From Alphaproteobacteria bacterium (lineage in GTDB: Bacteria > Pseudomonadota > Alphaproteobacteria > Sphingomonadales > Emcibacteraceae), in NCBI GenBank assembly GCA_020446675.1, contig JAGREE010000047.1:1-53906 (forward strand): a DNA stretch of 53,906 nt. Reading direction: 5' to 3'. This document shows, piece after piece, positions 45,216-53,906 of the stretch. The stretch's first letter is position 1. Every line of letters starts with the position of its first letter. A program made the translations under genes and the position numbers. The notes below the pieces were generated by a model that had not been told where the DNA came from, did not search any database, and worked only from the letters and a program-made list of their open reading frames with translations.

Positions 45216-45247
45216 AAAAAAGGCCCGGATTTATTCCGGGCCTTTTT
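45216..45247 (-). terminator. Rho-independent terminator after the Do protease gene
   Basis: Stem GGCCCGGA/TCCGGGCC (45222-45229 with 45235-45242), 5-base loop, flanked by A6 and T5. On the minus strand six U follow. It lies 23 bases after the protease stop. Confidence 0.9.
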
Positions 45248-45269
45248 CCTAACATTTATTTACCAGAAG

Positions 45270-46745
45270 TTATTCCGGCTTGTCCAGTTTTACGGGGATG
45301 TGGGCGTATTGACCGCTACGGTAAATAGACAGGAGAACAGCTGTGCGTCCGGCATCGCGCTGTTCCTCAATCTGCTTCTTCACGTCCTCAACCGTTTTGA
45401 CTTCCTGCTGAGTGACTTCGACAATCACATCGCCGCGGCGCAGTGAACGAAGTCCTTCCCTGCCGGAATCATAATCAATACTGGTAATAAGTACGCCGTC
45501 TATATTATCTTGGATTTCAAGCTCTTCACGTGCTTTGTCATCAAGATTGGTCAGACTGAGACCCAGAACTGATTCCATTTCTTCTTTGGCATCTTTCTTG
45601 GCAGCCTCATCCTTCACTGTCGTCCCTTCGTCAAGTTCATCAACAGTGATCTTCAATGTAATGCGTTTACCTTTCCTGAGCACAACCATATTCACTGTGC
45701 TGCCGATTTTTGTATTGGCCACTTTGGTTGTCAGATCACGAACTTCTTTAATTTTAGTTCCGTCAAATTCAACAATAATATCGCCAAACTGTACACCAGC
45801 TTTGCTTGATGGGCTGTCATCTTCGACGGTGCTGACAATTGCGCCAACAGCTTCATCCATACCCAGACTTTCCGCAATTTCCTTGGAAACCGGGCCGATA
45901 CGAACTCCGATACGTCCACGTTTTGTCCGTCCAAACTCACGGAGCTGGTCAATAATAACTTTAGCCTGGGTTGAAGGAATGGCAAATCCTATACCGATAT
46001 TCCCACCGGTTTGTGAATAAATTATGGTATTAATACCAATCACTTCACCGTTCATATTGAACATAGGACCACCACTGTTACCACGGTTGATGGAAGCATC
46101 GGTCTGAATATACTGATCATACGGACCTGATTGAATATCGCGGTTCCGGGCAGATATAATACCGGCGGTGACTGTTCCACCTAAGCCGAAAGGTTCACCA
46201 ATCGCCAGTACCCAGTCACCAACACGCGATTTTCTGTCGTCCCCAAAGGTTACGAATGGCAGATCTTCATCCACATCTATTTTTAGAACGGCAAGATCAA
46301 CTTTATCGTCCCTGCCTATAAGTTCCGCTGTGAATTCTCTACCATCATGCAGTTTTACAGAAATTTCATCTGCATCATCAATAACGTGATTATTCGTTAC
46401 AATAATACCTTCTTTATCAATGATAAAGCCGGACCCAAGTGATCTTCTCTGTTGCATACGTGGACGACTGTTTTCACTGCCATCATCTTCCTGATCTGGA
46501 TTTTGGAATCTCTTGAAGAAATCCTCAAATGGGGAACCGGGAGGAAAATTATAGCCATTACCTCTGCCACCTCTATCAACACGAATATTTTGTGTCGTAT
46601 AAACATTTACTACTGCCGGGAGCAATTTTTCGGAAAGATCCGCAAAACTTTTTGGTGCCCCTTGTGCATTTGATAATGACGGAGCAACAATCATATATAC
46701 CAATATGAAAAATGCTCCTGCTAATCGTTTACTAATATTCATCAT
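45270..46745 (-). CDS. Do/DegP-family periplasmic serine protease
   Basis: A 491-residue exported protease with chaperone-like roles in envelope stress. A signal peptide (AGAFFILVYMIVAPSLSNAQ) precedes a trypsin-like domain with the catalytic triad in TNNHVIDDAD (His), DDKVDLAVLKID (Asp) and INRGNSGGPMFN (Ser). The Q-linker/LA-loop region is Gly/Asn-rich (RGGRGNGYNFPPGSPFEDFF). Two PDZ domains follow (GAIVSTVEDDSPSSKAGVQF; VLITSIDYDSGREGLRSLRR). It is close to MucD/DegQ-type enzymes. AGGA precedes an ATGATG start. It lies downstream of the hflK-hflC-DUF2065 genes, joining two proteolytic quality-control systems. Confidence 0.94.
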   Translation of the reverse strand: MMNISKRLAGAFFILVYMIVAPSLSNAQGAPKSFADLSEKLLPAVVNVYTTQNIRVDRGGRGNGYNFPPGSPFEDFFKRFQNPDQEDDGSENSRPRMQQRRSLGSGFIIDKEGIIVTNNHVIDDADEISVKLHDGREFTAELIGRDDKVDLAVLKIDVDEDLPFVTFGDDRKSRVGDWVLAIGEPFGLGGTVTAGIISARNRDIQSGPYDQYIQTDASINRGNSGGPMFNMNGEVIGINTIIYSQTGGNIGIGFAIPSTQAKVIIDQLREFGRTKRGRIGVRIGPVSKEIAESLGMDEAVGAIVSTVEDDSPSSKAGVQFGDIIVEFDGTKIKEVRDLTTKVANTKIGSTVNMVVLRKGKRITLKITVDELDEGTTVKDEAAKKDAKEEMESVLGLSLTNLDDKAREELEIQDNIDGVLITSIDYDSGREGLRSLRRGDVIVEVTQQEVKTVEDVKKQIEEQRDAGRTAVLLSIYRSGQYAHIPVKLDKPE

Positions 46746-46851
46746 TTTTTTCCTGATAGACCAAATTTAAATTTTATTGTTACTTAGTATCATATTATCC
46801 TCAAATATGACGAAATTACGGTAATAATACGGATTAGACCCTATAAAACTG

Positions 46852-47034
46852 TCATTTGAACATATATATAATGACCAGACCAATAAAGACAGCAATCAGA
46901 CCCACTAATCTTATTGAATTTTCATCCTGTTCCAGCACCAGCTTTATCATTCTTTTCATAGATGCCGGAAAGAAGGCATAGATAAAGCCTTCAATAATAA
47001 ATAACAGGCCTAGTGCAATTATAAATTCTGTCAT
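46852..47034 (-). CDS. DUF2065 small membrane protein
   Basis: A 60-residue protein with two transmembrane helices (FIIALGLLFIIEGFIYAFFP and LVGLIAVFIGLVIIYMF) separated by a short basic-acidic loop. DUF2065 proteins are commonly encoded beside hflC, as here (23 bases after hflC). In proteobacteria the family includes YjeT. The role is unknown; membership in the HflKC complex is a guess from gene order. Confidence 0.85.
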   Translation of the reverse strand: MTEFIIALGLLFIIEGFIYAFFPASMKRMIKLVLEQDENSIRLVGLIAVFIGLVIIYMFK

Positions 47035-47057
47035 TTAAACTGCCGATTAATTATGGG

Positions 47058-47927
47058 TTAATTACCTCCCATGCTTTCAAAATATTTGAAAAACTCACTA
47101 TCGGGAGACAGTACCATCGACGTATCCCCATTTTTCATTGCATTTTTATAGACTTCCATTGAACGGTAAAACGCATAAAATTCTGCATCCTTACTGTAGG
47201 CGTCGGCATATATTTTTGCTGCAATCGCATCACCTTCTCCACGAAGTTTCTCCGCATCACGATTTGCTTCAGCCAGGATGACTGTTTCATCGCGTTTTGC
47301 CTTTGACGTAATTCTTAAGGCTTCTTCCTCGCCACGGGCACGGATTTCACGGGCAACCTGATTCCGGTCAGCAATCATGCTTTGAAAAATCGGTGCACTG
47401 TTTTCTTCCGGAAGATCAGTACGTTTGATGCGCAGATCAACAATTTCTATCCCAAGATCCGATGCTTCCTGAAAAACAGCATCACGGATACTTTGCCGCA
47501 GTTCACGTCTTTCACCGCTCAATGCCTTGTTAAGTTCTTCAACCCCGAAAACCTTACGCAGGTTTGAGTTGGTAATAATGGACAATCTGTTTTCAGCGCC
47601 TTTTTCATTTCGAACCGCCTGATACACTTTTAGCGGATCCTGAATACGAAACTCAGTAAAAGCATCAACAATCATCCTTTTCTGATCGGACGTGATTGCA
47701 ATAATTTCGGGCATATCCAATATTCTGATCTGGCGGTCAAAATAGATCACATCCTGAATCAGTGGAATTTTAAAATGAAGACCGGCATCTTTAACCGTTC
47801 TTTTCCATTCCCCAAATTCCAGTACAATTGCCTGGTTCGTTTCTTTTACCTGAAACGTCGCAGAGCCAAATAATATCAGTCCGCCGCCGACGATCACAAG
47901 TGCAATAATAGCTTTAATATTTCTCAT
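47058..47927 (-). CDS. hflC: HflC FtsH-modulating membrane protein
   Basis: A 289-residue SPFH/prohibitin-family protein that with HflK forms a large cage around FtsH in the inner membrane. It has one N-terminal transmembrane helix (IKAIIALVIVGGGLILFGSA), an SPFH domain (TNQAIVLEFGEWKRT, DQKRMIVDAFTEFRI, LGIEIVDLRIKRTDLPEE) and a long helical coiled coil with SMIADRNQVAREIRARGEEE. The ATG has AGGAT upstream. It starts 9 bases after hflK. Confidence 0.97.
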   Translation of the reverse strand: MRNIKAIIALVIVGGGLILFGSATFQVKETNQAIVLEFGEWKRTVKDAGLHFKIPLIQDVIYFDRQIRILDMPEIIAITSDQKRMIVDAFTEFRIQDPLKVYQAVRNEKGAENRLSIITNSNLRKVFGVEELNKALSGERRELRQSIRDAVFQEASDLGIEIVDLRIKRTDLPEENSAPIFQSMIADRNQVAREIRARGEEEALRITSKAKRDETVILAEANRDAEKLRGEGDAIAAKIYADAYSKDAEFYAFYRSMEVYKNAMKNGDTSMVLSPDSEFFKYFESMGGN

Positions 47928-47936
47928 TTCTATATC

Positions 47937-49010
47937 CTATTGCTGATCGTTCGATTTTTTATTGAGTTCCGGTAACGGAAGATATGGCACAACGCCGCCT
48001 CCTTTATTATCAATGACGATTTTATTTGTTCCAGACAACACCTGCTCCATCGTATCAAGGTAAAGACGTCTTTTTGTCACATCCTTTGCTTTTTGATATT
48101 CTCCTAAAATAGCCTCAAAACGGGATGCCTGACCCTCAGCTTCAGCAATTACTTTCTGCTTATACCCCTCCGCTTCCTGTATCATACTTGCCGCTTTACC
48201 TCGTGCCTGTGGCACAATTTTATTTTGCTCAAGTTTCGCGAGACTAATCACACGCTCTCTGTCAGCTTCAGCTTTCTGAACATCGTTAAAAGCATCTGAT
48301 ATTTCTGCTGGCGGCTTCACATCTTCCATTTTAACCTGCGTAATTTCTATACCGGCGTCATACCGATCTAAAATTTCCTGAGTAATCTGCATTACTTCGA
48401 GTTCAATACCGTTCTTATTATTGGTCATAACATTCTGAACATCGGTTTTAGCCACAACTTCACGCATCGCACTTTCAGCAATGGATTTAACACTTTCTTC
48501 CTTATCCCGTAAGTTAAACTGAAACTTTGCAGGGTCTCGGACTTTCCACATAATTGAAAATGGTGCATCGACAATATTTTCATCACCGGTGAGCATCTGA
48601 CGTTCTTTTTGTGCCATGATGCTGCTTCCAAAACCGATCTGAATAACATTAATGGCTGTTACCTTGGTAATCTGCTTAGTTTCAAATGGTGCAAACATAA
48701 AATGAATGCCAGGATCAGTCGTTTCAATCCATTTACCAAAACGTAAAACTATGGCCTGTTCATCTGTATCAACGATATAAATACAAAGATATAACCAAAG
48801 GGCAATGACACCTAAAATGATAAAACTTACGCTTTTACCACTTCCAAAACTTTCACCGCCATCGCCACTGCCACCACCGCCGAATGCGCTTCTGAATTTA
48901 TCCTGACCTTTTCGAATGAGCTCATCTATGTCCGGCGGTTGCCCGCCACCGCCTTTTTTAGGGCCTTGTCCCCACGGTCCACGATCGCCACCATTATTTT
49001 GCCAAGACAT
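47937..49010 (-). CDS. hflK: HflK FtsH-modulating membrane protein
   Basis: Partner of HflC in the FtsH-HflKC complex. The 357-residue protein has a Gly/Gln-rich cytoplasmic N-terminus (GGDRGPWGQGPKKGGGGQPP), one transmembrane helix (VSFIILGVIALWLYLCIYIV), an SPFH domain (DEQAIVLRFGKWIETTDPGI) and a coiled-coil region (FNDVQKAEADRERVISLAKL). It begins the hflK-hflC-DUF2065 group. AAGGAG lies just before the ATG, overlapped by a 14-bp palindrome. A TTGAAG-17-TATAAG promoter lies further upstream. Confidence 0.97.
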   Translation of the reverse strand: MSWQNNGGDRGPWGQGPKKGGGGQPPDIDELIRKGQDKFRSAFGGGGSGDGGESFGSGKSVSFIILGVIALWLYLCIYIVDTDEQAIVLRFGKWIETTDPGIHFMFAPFETKQITKVTAINVIQIGFGSSIMAQKERQMLTGDENIVDAPFSIMWKVRDPAKFQFNLRDKEESVKSIAESAMREVVAKTDVQNVMTNNKNGIELEVMQITQEILDRYDAGIEITQVKMEDVKPPAEISDAFNDVQKAEADRERVISLAKLEQNKIVPQARGKAASMIQEAEGYKQKVIAEAEGQASRFEAILGEYQKAKDVTKRRLYLDTMEQVLSGTNKIVIDNKGGGVVPYLPLPELNKKSNDQQ

Positions 49011-49021
49011 CTATTGCTCCT

Positions 49022-49035
49022 TGTAAATATTTACA
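49022..49035. repeat. Palindrome at the hflK ribosome-binding site
   Basis: TGTAAATATTTACA is a perfect 14-bp palindrome ending 11 bases before the hflK ATG and touching the AAGGAG site. It could be an operator or could occlude ribosome entry, or it may be chance in AT-rich DNA. Confidence 0.35.
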
Positions 49036-49084
49036 GGAATTATACAATTATTCACAGAATTCCCTTTTAAAAAATTATATCTAT

Positions 49085-49113
49085 CTTATATGCTAACTAC
49101 GGTCCTACTTCAA
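49085..49113 (-). promoter_or_regulatory. Predicted promoter for hflK-hflC
   Basis: TTGAAG (49113-49108) and TATAAG (49090-49085) with a 17-base spacer lie about 75 bases upstream of the hflK ATG, within the gap shared with divergent mrp. Confidence 0.5.
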
Positions 49114-49152
49114 CGGTAGAACAAAGTTAATTGCACTATAGGTAAGCATGAA

Positions 49153-50262
49153 ATGACAGACGTCAAGCGAGAACAGCTTTTATCGGCCCTAAAAACCATT
49201 AATCATCCCAAATTGAACAAAAATATTGTTGATCTGGGCATTGTTCAGGGCTTGGTTGTTAAGGATGGCGCAGTCGGATTTGCATTGAATATTGACCCTT
49301 CAGAGGTTGATATGATGGAAAAACTGAGAGGCAGTTGTGACAGATTGTTAATGCAGGTAGACGGGGTTACGAAAGTGACTTCAGTTCTGACCGCTGAACG
49401 CGATTCCAAGGATGAACCACCAAAACCAGGGTTTGGTGAAAAAAGAGCTTTTGGCGGACACGGCACCCCGCCACCTGCACAAGGTCCTGCAGCAATTCCC
49501 GGCGTAAAACATGTCATTGCCGTTGCCAGCGGCAAAGGAGGGGTCGGGAAATCGACAACATCCATTAACCTTGCACTTGCCTTTTCAAGGCTCGGTCTTA
49601 AAGCTGGTATTTTCGATCTTGATATTTATGGACCAAGCGTACCCCGATTAATGGGACTTCCCGACGCAAGACCAGAAAGCCTGGGCGACGGCAAAATAAC
49701 CCCTCTGAAAAATTATGATATTGTGAGTATGTCAATCGGTTATCTTATGGAAAAAGATGCCGCTACAATCTGGCGTGGACCAATGGTTATGGGCGCTATT
49801 CAGCAAATGCTTCGTGACGTAAAATGGGATTTATTCGGACCAATTGATGTGCTTGTTCTTGACCTTCCTCCCGGCACTGGCGATGCCCAGCTCACTATGG
49901 TGCAGAATATCAGGCTGGATGGAGCCGTGATTGTTTCCACTCCCCAGGATCTGGCACTTATTGATGCCCGTAAGGCGATTACCATGTTTGATAAAACCAA
50001 AACAAAAATCTTTGGCATCATCGAAAATATGAGCTATTTCATCTGCCCGCACTGCGGGGAGCGTTCCGATATTTTTAGCCATGGCGGTGCCTGCGAAACG
50101 GCAAAAGAAAAGCATATGGATTTTCTGGGATCAATTCCCCTTGATATGGATATCCGATCAACATCAGATGATGGCAAACCGATTGTGATCAGTCAGCCAG
50201 AAAGCCCTCACACAAAAGCCTATATTGAAATTGCCGATAAGATTCTTGAAAAATTACATTAA
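49153..50262 (+). CDS. mrp: Mrp/ApbC iron-sulfur cluster carrier ATPase
   Basis: A P-loop NTPase that carries Fe-S clusters to target apoproteins. The 369-residue protein has an N-terminal MIP18/DUF59 domain (about 1-85, VDLGIVQGLVVKDGAVGF), a Pro/Gly linker, and a ParA/MinD-like domain with the deviant Walker A VASGKGGVGKSTT, DLDIYGPSVPRLMG, LVLDLPPGTGDAQL and the cluster-binding CxxC in FICPHCGE. It is divergent from hflK and convergent with the mutase gene, with a 12-base gap and no terminator seen. Confidence 0.96.
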   Translation: MTDVKREQLLSALKTINHPKLNKNIVDLGIVQGLVVKDGAVGFALNIDPSEVDMMEKLRGSCDRLLMQVDGVTKVTSVLTAERDSKDEPPKPGFGEKRAFGGHGTPPPAQGPAAIPGVKHVIAVASGKGGVGKSTTSINLALAFSRLGLKAGIFDLDIYGPSVPRLMGLPDARPESLGDGKITPLKNYDIVSMSIGYLMEKDAATIWRGPMVMGAIQQMLRDVKWDLFGPIDVLVLDLPPGTGDAQLTMVQNIRLDGAVIVSTPQDLALIDARKAITMFDKTKTKIFGIIENMSYFICPHCGERSDIFSHGGACETAKEKHMDFLGSIPLDMDIRSTSDDGKPIVISQPESPHTKAYIEIADKILEKLH

Positions 50263-50274
50263 AAGAATATGAGT

Positions 50275-52413
50275 TTAAAGAATCCTGTCCTCAAGAACAT
50301 CAAGTATCTTTGAGGCCGCTTCGGGAATATTGGTACCAGGGCCAAAAATGGCACTAACGCCTGCTTTATAAAGATCATCATAATCCTGAACCGGAATAAC
50401 GCCGCCTGCGACAACCATAATGTCGTCTGCACCTTCTGCTTTTAACGCTTTTATCAGACTGGGAATAAGGGTCTTGTGTCCGGCCGCCTGCGATGAGACA
50501 CCAATGATGTGCACATCATTCTCAATCGCTTCCCTTGCCGTTTCAGCGGGTGTCTGAAAAAGTGGTCCTACATCAACATCAAAGCCGATATCAGCGAATG
50601 CGGTTGCAATGATTTTAGCCCCGCGGTCATGACCATCCTGTCCCATTTTGGCAACCAGTATGCGGGGACGACGTCCGACCTTTTCCATAAACGCCGTAAT
50701 TTTATTCTGAATTTCCACGTAATTTTTATCCCCTTTATACGCCGCACCATAAACACCGGAAATTGATTTAATTTCTGCACGGTGGCGACCGAACACCTCT
50801 TCCATTGCAGCGGAAATTTCACCAAGAGTTGCCCTTGCCCGCGCGGCTTCAATCGCTTTTTCCAATAAATTGTCACCCGATCTTGCCGCTTCTGTCAATG
50901 CTTCCAGTGCTTTCCTACATTTTACCGCATCACGATTTTTCTTAACGGCTTTCAGCTTCTTAAGCTGGGCCTTACGAACCGCGATATTATCAATTTCAAG
51001 AATCTTTATATCATCTTCTTCCTTCAGGCGATATTTATTGACACCGACAACTGTTTCTTCGCCCCTGTCAATACGGGCCTGCTTCATGGCTGCGGCTTTT
51101 TCAATATTCAGTTTCGGCAGACCCTTTTCCACTGCTTTGGTCATGCCGCCCATTTCTTCTATTTCAGTAATAATTTTCCAGGCTTCCTGAACCAGCTGAT
51201 CCGTCAGGCTTTCCACATAATATGAACCGCCTAGCGGGTCGACCACATTGGTCATATTGGTTTCTTCCTGCAAAATGATCTGTGTGTTGCGTGCAATTCT
51301 TGCGGAAGTATCGGTGGGCAGGGCCATGGCTTCATCAAATGAATTTGTATGTAAGGACTGGGTACCCCCAAGCATTGCCGCCATGGCCTCAATAGTCGTG
51401 CGAATAACATTATTATAGGGGTCTTTTTCCGTCAGCGATGCACCCGATGTCTGACAATGGGTTCTAAGCATCATGCTTTTCGGGTTTTTGGCTCCGAAAT
51501 TTTCCATAATTTGCGCCCATATTGTTCGCGCCGCACGCAATTTGGCCACTTCCATAAAGAAATTCATGCCAATCGCAAAAAAGAAGCTCAGACGTGGAGC
51601 AAAATCATCAATATCAAGCCCTTTTGCCATGGCGGTGCGGACATATTCCATGCCATTGGCCAGGGTATAGGCGAGTTCCTGAAGCTGGTTTGAACCCGCT
51701 TCCTGCATATGATATCCGGATATGGAGATGCTGTTATAGCGGGGCATTTCTTTTGATGTATATTCAATAATATCGCCAACAATACGCATGCTTGGCTCAG
51801 GCGGGTAGATATAGGTATTACGAACCATAAATTCCTTTAAAATGTCATTCTGAATGGTCCCACTAAGCTGATCCCGGGGCACGCCCTGCTCTTCTGCCGC
51901 AACAATATAAAACGCCAGGCAGGGAATAACCGCGCCGTTCATCGTCATTGAAACGGACATTTTATCAAGCGGGATACCGTCAAATAATATTTTCATATCC
52001 TCAACGCTATCGATTGCCACCCCGGCTTTACCAACATCACCTTCAACCCTTGGATGGTCACTGTCATATCCGCGGTGCGTTGCCAGATCAAATGCTATTG
52101 AAAGCCCCATCTGGCCTGCTTCAAGATTTCGGTGATAAAAGGCATTGCTTTCTTCGGCGGTCGAAAAACCGGCATATTGGCGAATAGTCCACGGCCGCCC
52201 TGCATACATGCTGCCACGTACACCCCGGGTATAGGGGAAAAATCCCGGTAAATTATCCTTATGGGCAATGGACGAGAGATCATCGGCCGTATAAAGCGGC
52301 TTAACGTCAATCCCTTCCGGGGTCAGCCAATTAAGCTCATCCGGTGACTTGCCGCGCAATTCACCCGTTACAAGCTTTCGCCAGTCTGAAAGTGCTTCAG
52401 GTTTTTTTGTCAC
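50275..52413 (-). CDS. scpA: Methylmalonyl-CoA mutase (adenosylcobalamin-dependent, single-chain type)
   Basis: This enzyme isomerises (R)-methylmalonyl-CoA and succinyl-CoA and in alphaproteobacteria serves propionate breakdown or the ethylmalonyl-CoA pathway. The 712-residue chain has the TIM-barrel substrate domain ([54 protein letters not shown]) and a C-terminal B12 domain with the base-off signature [12 protein letters not shown]. The full B12 motif means it needs no separate large subunit. The start is GTG at 52413, with AGGGG 7 bases upstream; a TTG one codon earlier is less likely. A promoter TTGCGA-17-TAAAAT precedes it. The next gene upstream is the B12-dependent metH. Confidence 0.96.
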   Translation of the reverse strand: MTKKPEALSDWRKLVTGELRGKSPDELNWLTPEGIDVKPLYTADDLSSIAHKDNLPGFFPYTRGVRGSMYAGRPWTIRQYAGFSTAEESNAFYHRNLEAGQMGLSIAFDLATHRGYDSDHPRVEGDVGKAGVAIDSVEDMKILFDGIPLDKMSVSMTMNGAVIPCLAFYIVAAEEQGVPRDQLSGTIQNDILKEFMVRNTYIYPPEPSMRIVGDIIEYTSKEMPRYNSISISGYHMQEAGSNQLQELAYTLANGMEYVRTAMAKGLDIDDFAPRLSFFFAIGMNFFMEVAKLRAARTIWAQIMENFGAKNPKSMMLRTHCQTSGASLTEKDPYNNVIRTTIEAMAAMLGGTQSLHTNSFDEAMALPTDTSARIARNTQIILQEETNMTNVVDPLGGSYYVESLTDQLVQEAWKIITEIEEMGGMTKAVEKGLPKLNIEKAAAMKQARIDRGEETVVGVNKYRLKEEDDIKILEIDNIAVRKAQLKKLKAVKKNRDAVKCRKALEALTEAARSGDNLLEKAIEAARARATLGEISAAMEEVFGRHRAEIKSISGVYGAAYKGDKNYVEIQNKITAFMEKVGRRPRILVAKMGQDGHDRGAKIIATAFADIGFDVDVGPLFQTPAETAREAIENDVHIIGVSSQAAGHKTLIPSLIKALKAEGADDIMVVAGGVIPVQDYDDLYKAGVSAIFGPGTNIPEAASKILDVLEDRIL

Positions 52414-52455
52414 CAATTTGCCCCTCTAATCCGCTTAATGTTACTGATGAGTAGC

Positions 52456-52484
52456 ATTTTACAGAATAAAAAGGAACTTCGCAA
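52456..52484 (-). promoter_or_regulatory. Predicted promoter for the methylmalonyl-CoA mutase gene
   Basis: TTGCGA (52484-52479) and TAAAAT (52461-52456) with a 17-base spacer lie between the metH stop and the mutase start, 42 bases before the GTG. I see no cobalamin riboswitch fold in the 80-base gap. Confidence 0.5.
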
Positions 52485-52493
52485 GCCAATTGA

Positions 52494-53906
52494 CTATTTT
52501 CGCGCATAGGCAAGATTTGGTGCCAGCCATCTTTCCGCCGTTTGCAGATCCATGCCTTTTCGTTTTGCATAATCCTCGACCTGGTCTTTGGAAATTTTTC
52601 CGATACCGAAAAACTGACTTTCAGGATGCGCCATATAATAACCACTAACCGAAGAAGCCGGCCACATGGCCATACTGTCCGTTAGTTCAATACCGGCATT
52701 CTGCCTCGCATTCAGTAATGAAAAAAGCGCCGGTTTTTCTGTATGGTCCGGACATGCCGGATAACCGGGGGCTGGTCTGATGCCACGAAATCGTTCTTTG
52801 ATCAGATCTTTATTATCAAAATTCTCGTCCTTTGCATAACCCCAGAATTCTTTCCGGACACGCATATGCATATGCTCCGCAAAGGATTCCGCAAGACGGT
52901 CAGCAAGCGCCTTCAGTAATATATCATTATAATCGTCATGCGTACCTTTAAAGAGCTCCAGCTTTTCTTCAATGCCAATTCCGGCTGTCACGGCAAACCC
53001 GCCCATATAATCATGAATGCCTGTTTCTTTCGGGGTTATAAAATCAGCAAGACACATGTTGGCTTTGCCGCTTCTTTTTTTCATTTGCTGACGTAGAAAG
53101 TGGATGGTTTCAATTTTTTCGGCTCTCTTATCATCAGCATAAAGCTCCACATCATCACCAACTGCATTTGCCGGCCAGAAACCGATGACGGCCTTGGCTT
53201 TAAGCCATTTTTCATCAACAATCTTCTGCAGCATATTTTGCGCATCTTTAAATAGATCAGAAGCACTTTTCCCTACAACTTCGTCCGTTAAAATTTGAGG
53301 ATATGTTCCCGCCAGTTCCCAAGTGCGGAAGAACGGTGTCCAGTCTATGGTATTCACCAGATCTGAAAGGTCATAATCTTCAAAGGTTTTAAGGCCGGTA
53401 AAACTTGGCTTTTCAGGAACATAACCTTCCCAATCAATTTTGAAGTGGTTTCGTCTCGCCTCTGCAATCGTGACCTGATTATCTGACTTATCACGATTTT
53501 CATATTTGGTGCGCATATCAAGATATTCTTTTGCCACGTCGGCGCTGAATTTATCCTTCGTTGCTTCATTAAGCAGATTACCGGCAACACCAACCGCACG
53601 TGATGCATCAAGCACATAGACAAGTGGTCCGCTGTAATTCGGGGCAATCTTGACAGCCGTATGAACTTTTGATGTTGTCGCCCCTCCGATCAGAAGCGGC
53701 AGCTTCATATCCAGCCGCTCCATTTCAGCTGCAACTGTACACATTTCTTCGAGTGATGGGGTAATTAGGCCGGAAAGCCCGATCATATCGACATTTTCCT
53801 CTTTGGCTTTTTGCAGAATATCCTCGCATGGCACCATCACTCCCATGTCGATCACTTCGTAATTGTTGCATTGAAGTACAACACCCACAATATTTTTACC
53901 AATATC
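52494..53906 (-). CDS. metH: Cobalamin-dependent methionine synthase, C-terminal part (runs off the window)
   Basis: The visible roughly 470 residues are the end of MetH, which methylates homocysteine from methyl-THF. The first bases encode DIGKNI followed by VGVVLQCNNYEVIDMGVMV, the cobalamin-binding domain just after the His axial ligand, which lies one residue beyond the right edge. Further on are GLSGLITPSLEEM and PLLIGGATTSKVHTAVKIAP. The C-terminal SAM-binding reactivation domain carries the family block RPAPGYPACPDHTEK and AMWPASSVSGYYMAHPESQF. The stop is TAG at 52494-52496. The upstream homocysteine and folate domains are outside the window. Confidence 0.96.
   Translation of the reverse strand, partial: DIGKNIVGVVLQCNNYEVIDMGVMVPCEDILQKAKEENVDMIGLSGLITPSLEEMCTVAAEMERLDMKLPLLIGGATTSKVHTAVKIAPNYSGPLVYVLDASRAVGVAGNLLNEATKDKFSADVAKEYLDMRTKYENRDKSDNQVTIAEARRNHFKIDWEGYVPEKPSFTGLKTFEDYDLSDLVNTIDWTPFFRTWELAGTYPQILTDEVVGKSASDLFKDAQNMLQKIVDEKWLKAKAVIGFWPANAVGDDVELYADDKRAEKIETIHFLRQQMKKRSGKANMCLADFITPKETGIHDYMGGFAVTAGIGIEEKLELFKGTHDDYNDILLKALADRLAESFAEHMHMRVRKEFWGYAKDENFDNKDLIKERFRGIRPAPGYPACPDHTEKPALFSLLNARQNAGIELTDSMAMWPASSVSGYYMAHPESQFFGIGKISKDQVEDYAKRKGMDLQTAERWLAPNLAYARK

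Overview
This window looks like core chromosome from a low-GC alphaproteobacterium (my rough estimate by eye is low-to-mid 40s % GC). The main evidence is: a ChpT phosphotransferase gene (CtrA pathway, alphaproteobacterial) at the head of a che operon; an RpoH with alphaproteobacterial features; the Methanosarcina-type SerC also found in alphaproteobacteria; HisZ; DUF4164-ZapA beside 6S RNA; and a ruvCAB-ybgC-tolQRAB-pal-cpoB-tilS-ftsH-folP-glmM run. I cannot name a genus. A marine Kordiimonadales/Emcibacterales/Rhodospirillales-like lineage is only a guess.

Layout. 1-6.5 kb: minus-strand che operon chpT-cheA-cheW-cheY-cheB-cheR, closed by a strong hairpin terminator. 6.5-10.7 kb: cysQ, a LysE-type exporter, a DUF3253 protein, a small membrane protein, rluD and rpoH. 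10.7-16.2 kb: purA, hisZ, serA and serC, with a clear promoter and a structured leader before serC. 16.2-19.2 kb: a secreted M1-type metallopeptidase and a DUF6702 partner. 19.3-34.5 kb: a long minus-strand run, yebC-ruvC-ruvA-ruvB-ybgC-tolQ-tolR-tolA-tolB-pal-cpoB-tilS-ftsH-folP-glmM-thiD. It joins Holliday-junction processing, envelope constriction (Tol-Pal), tRNA modification, membrane proteolysis, folate and UDP-GlcNAc synthesis. 34.6-38.1 kb: a YmdB-like phosphoesterase, 5-formyl-THF cyclo-ligase, 6S RNA, an inserted GT4 glycosyltransferase, zapA and a DUF4164 coiled-coil protein. 38.4-42.8 kb: tkt-gap-pgk, then a 23-residue lipoprotein gene with its own promoter and terminator. 42.9-49.0 kb: an exported PSMA/GCPII-like M28 peptidase, a Do-type protease, a DUF2065 protein, and hflC and hflK. 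49.2 kb to the end: mrp, and two B12 enzymes, methylmalonyl-CoA mutase and the C-terminal part of metH, which runs off the right edge.

How the genes fit together. Three themes recur. Envelope quality control includes FtsH with its HflKC modulator, a Do protease, Tol-Pal, and an ftsH promoter that looks RpoH-dependent while rpoH lies in the same window. Global transcription control includes 6S RNA, RpoH and ChpT. One-carbon, serine and B12 metabolism includes serA/serC, folP, fau, metH and mcm.

I see no CRISPR array, insertion sequence, prophage, tRNA or rRNA, and no gene-free stretch over 300 bases. I found no clear new multi-gene system. The best leads are small: the unrecognised micro-lipoprotein transcription unit, the serC leader RNA, a tandem direct repeat upstream of the pal promoter, the glycosyltransferase that splits the conserved zapA-6S RNA-fau order, and the terminator-like hairpin inside the start of folP.
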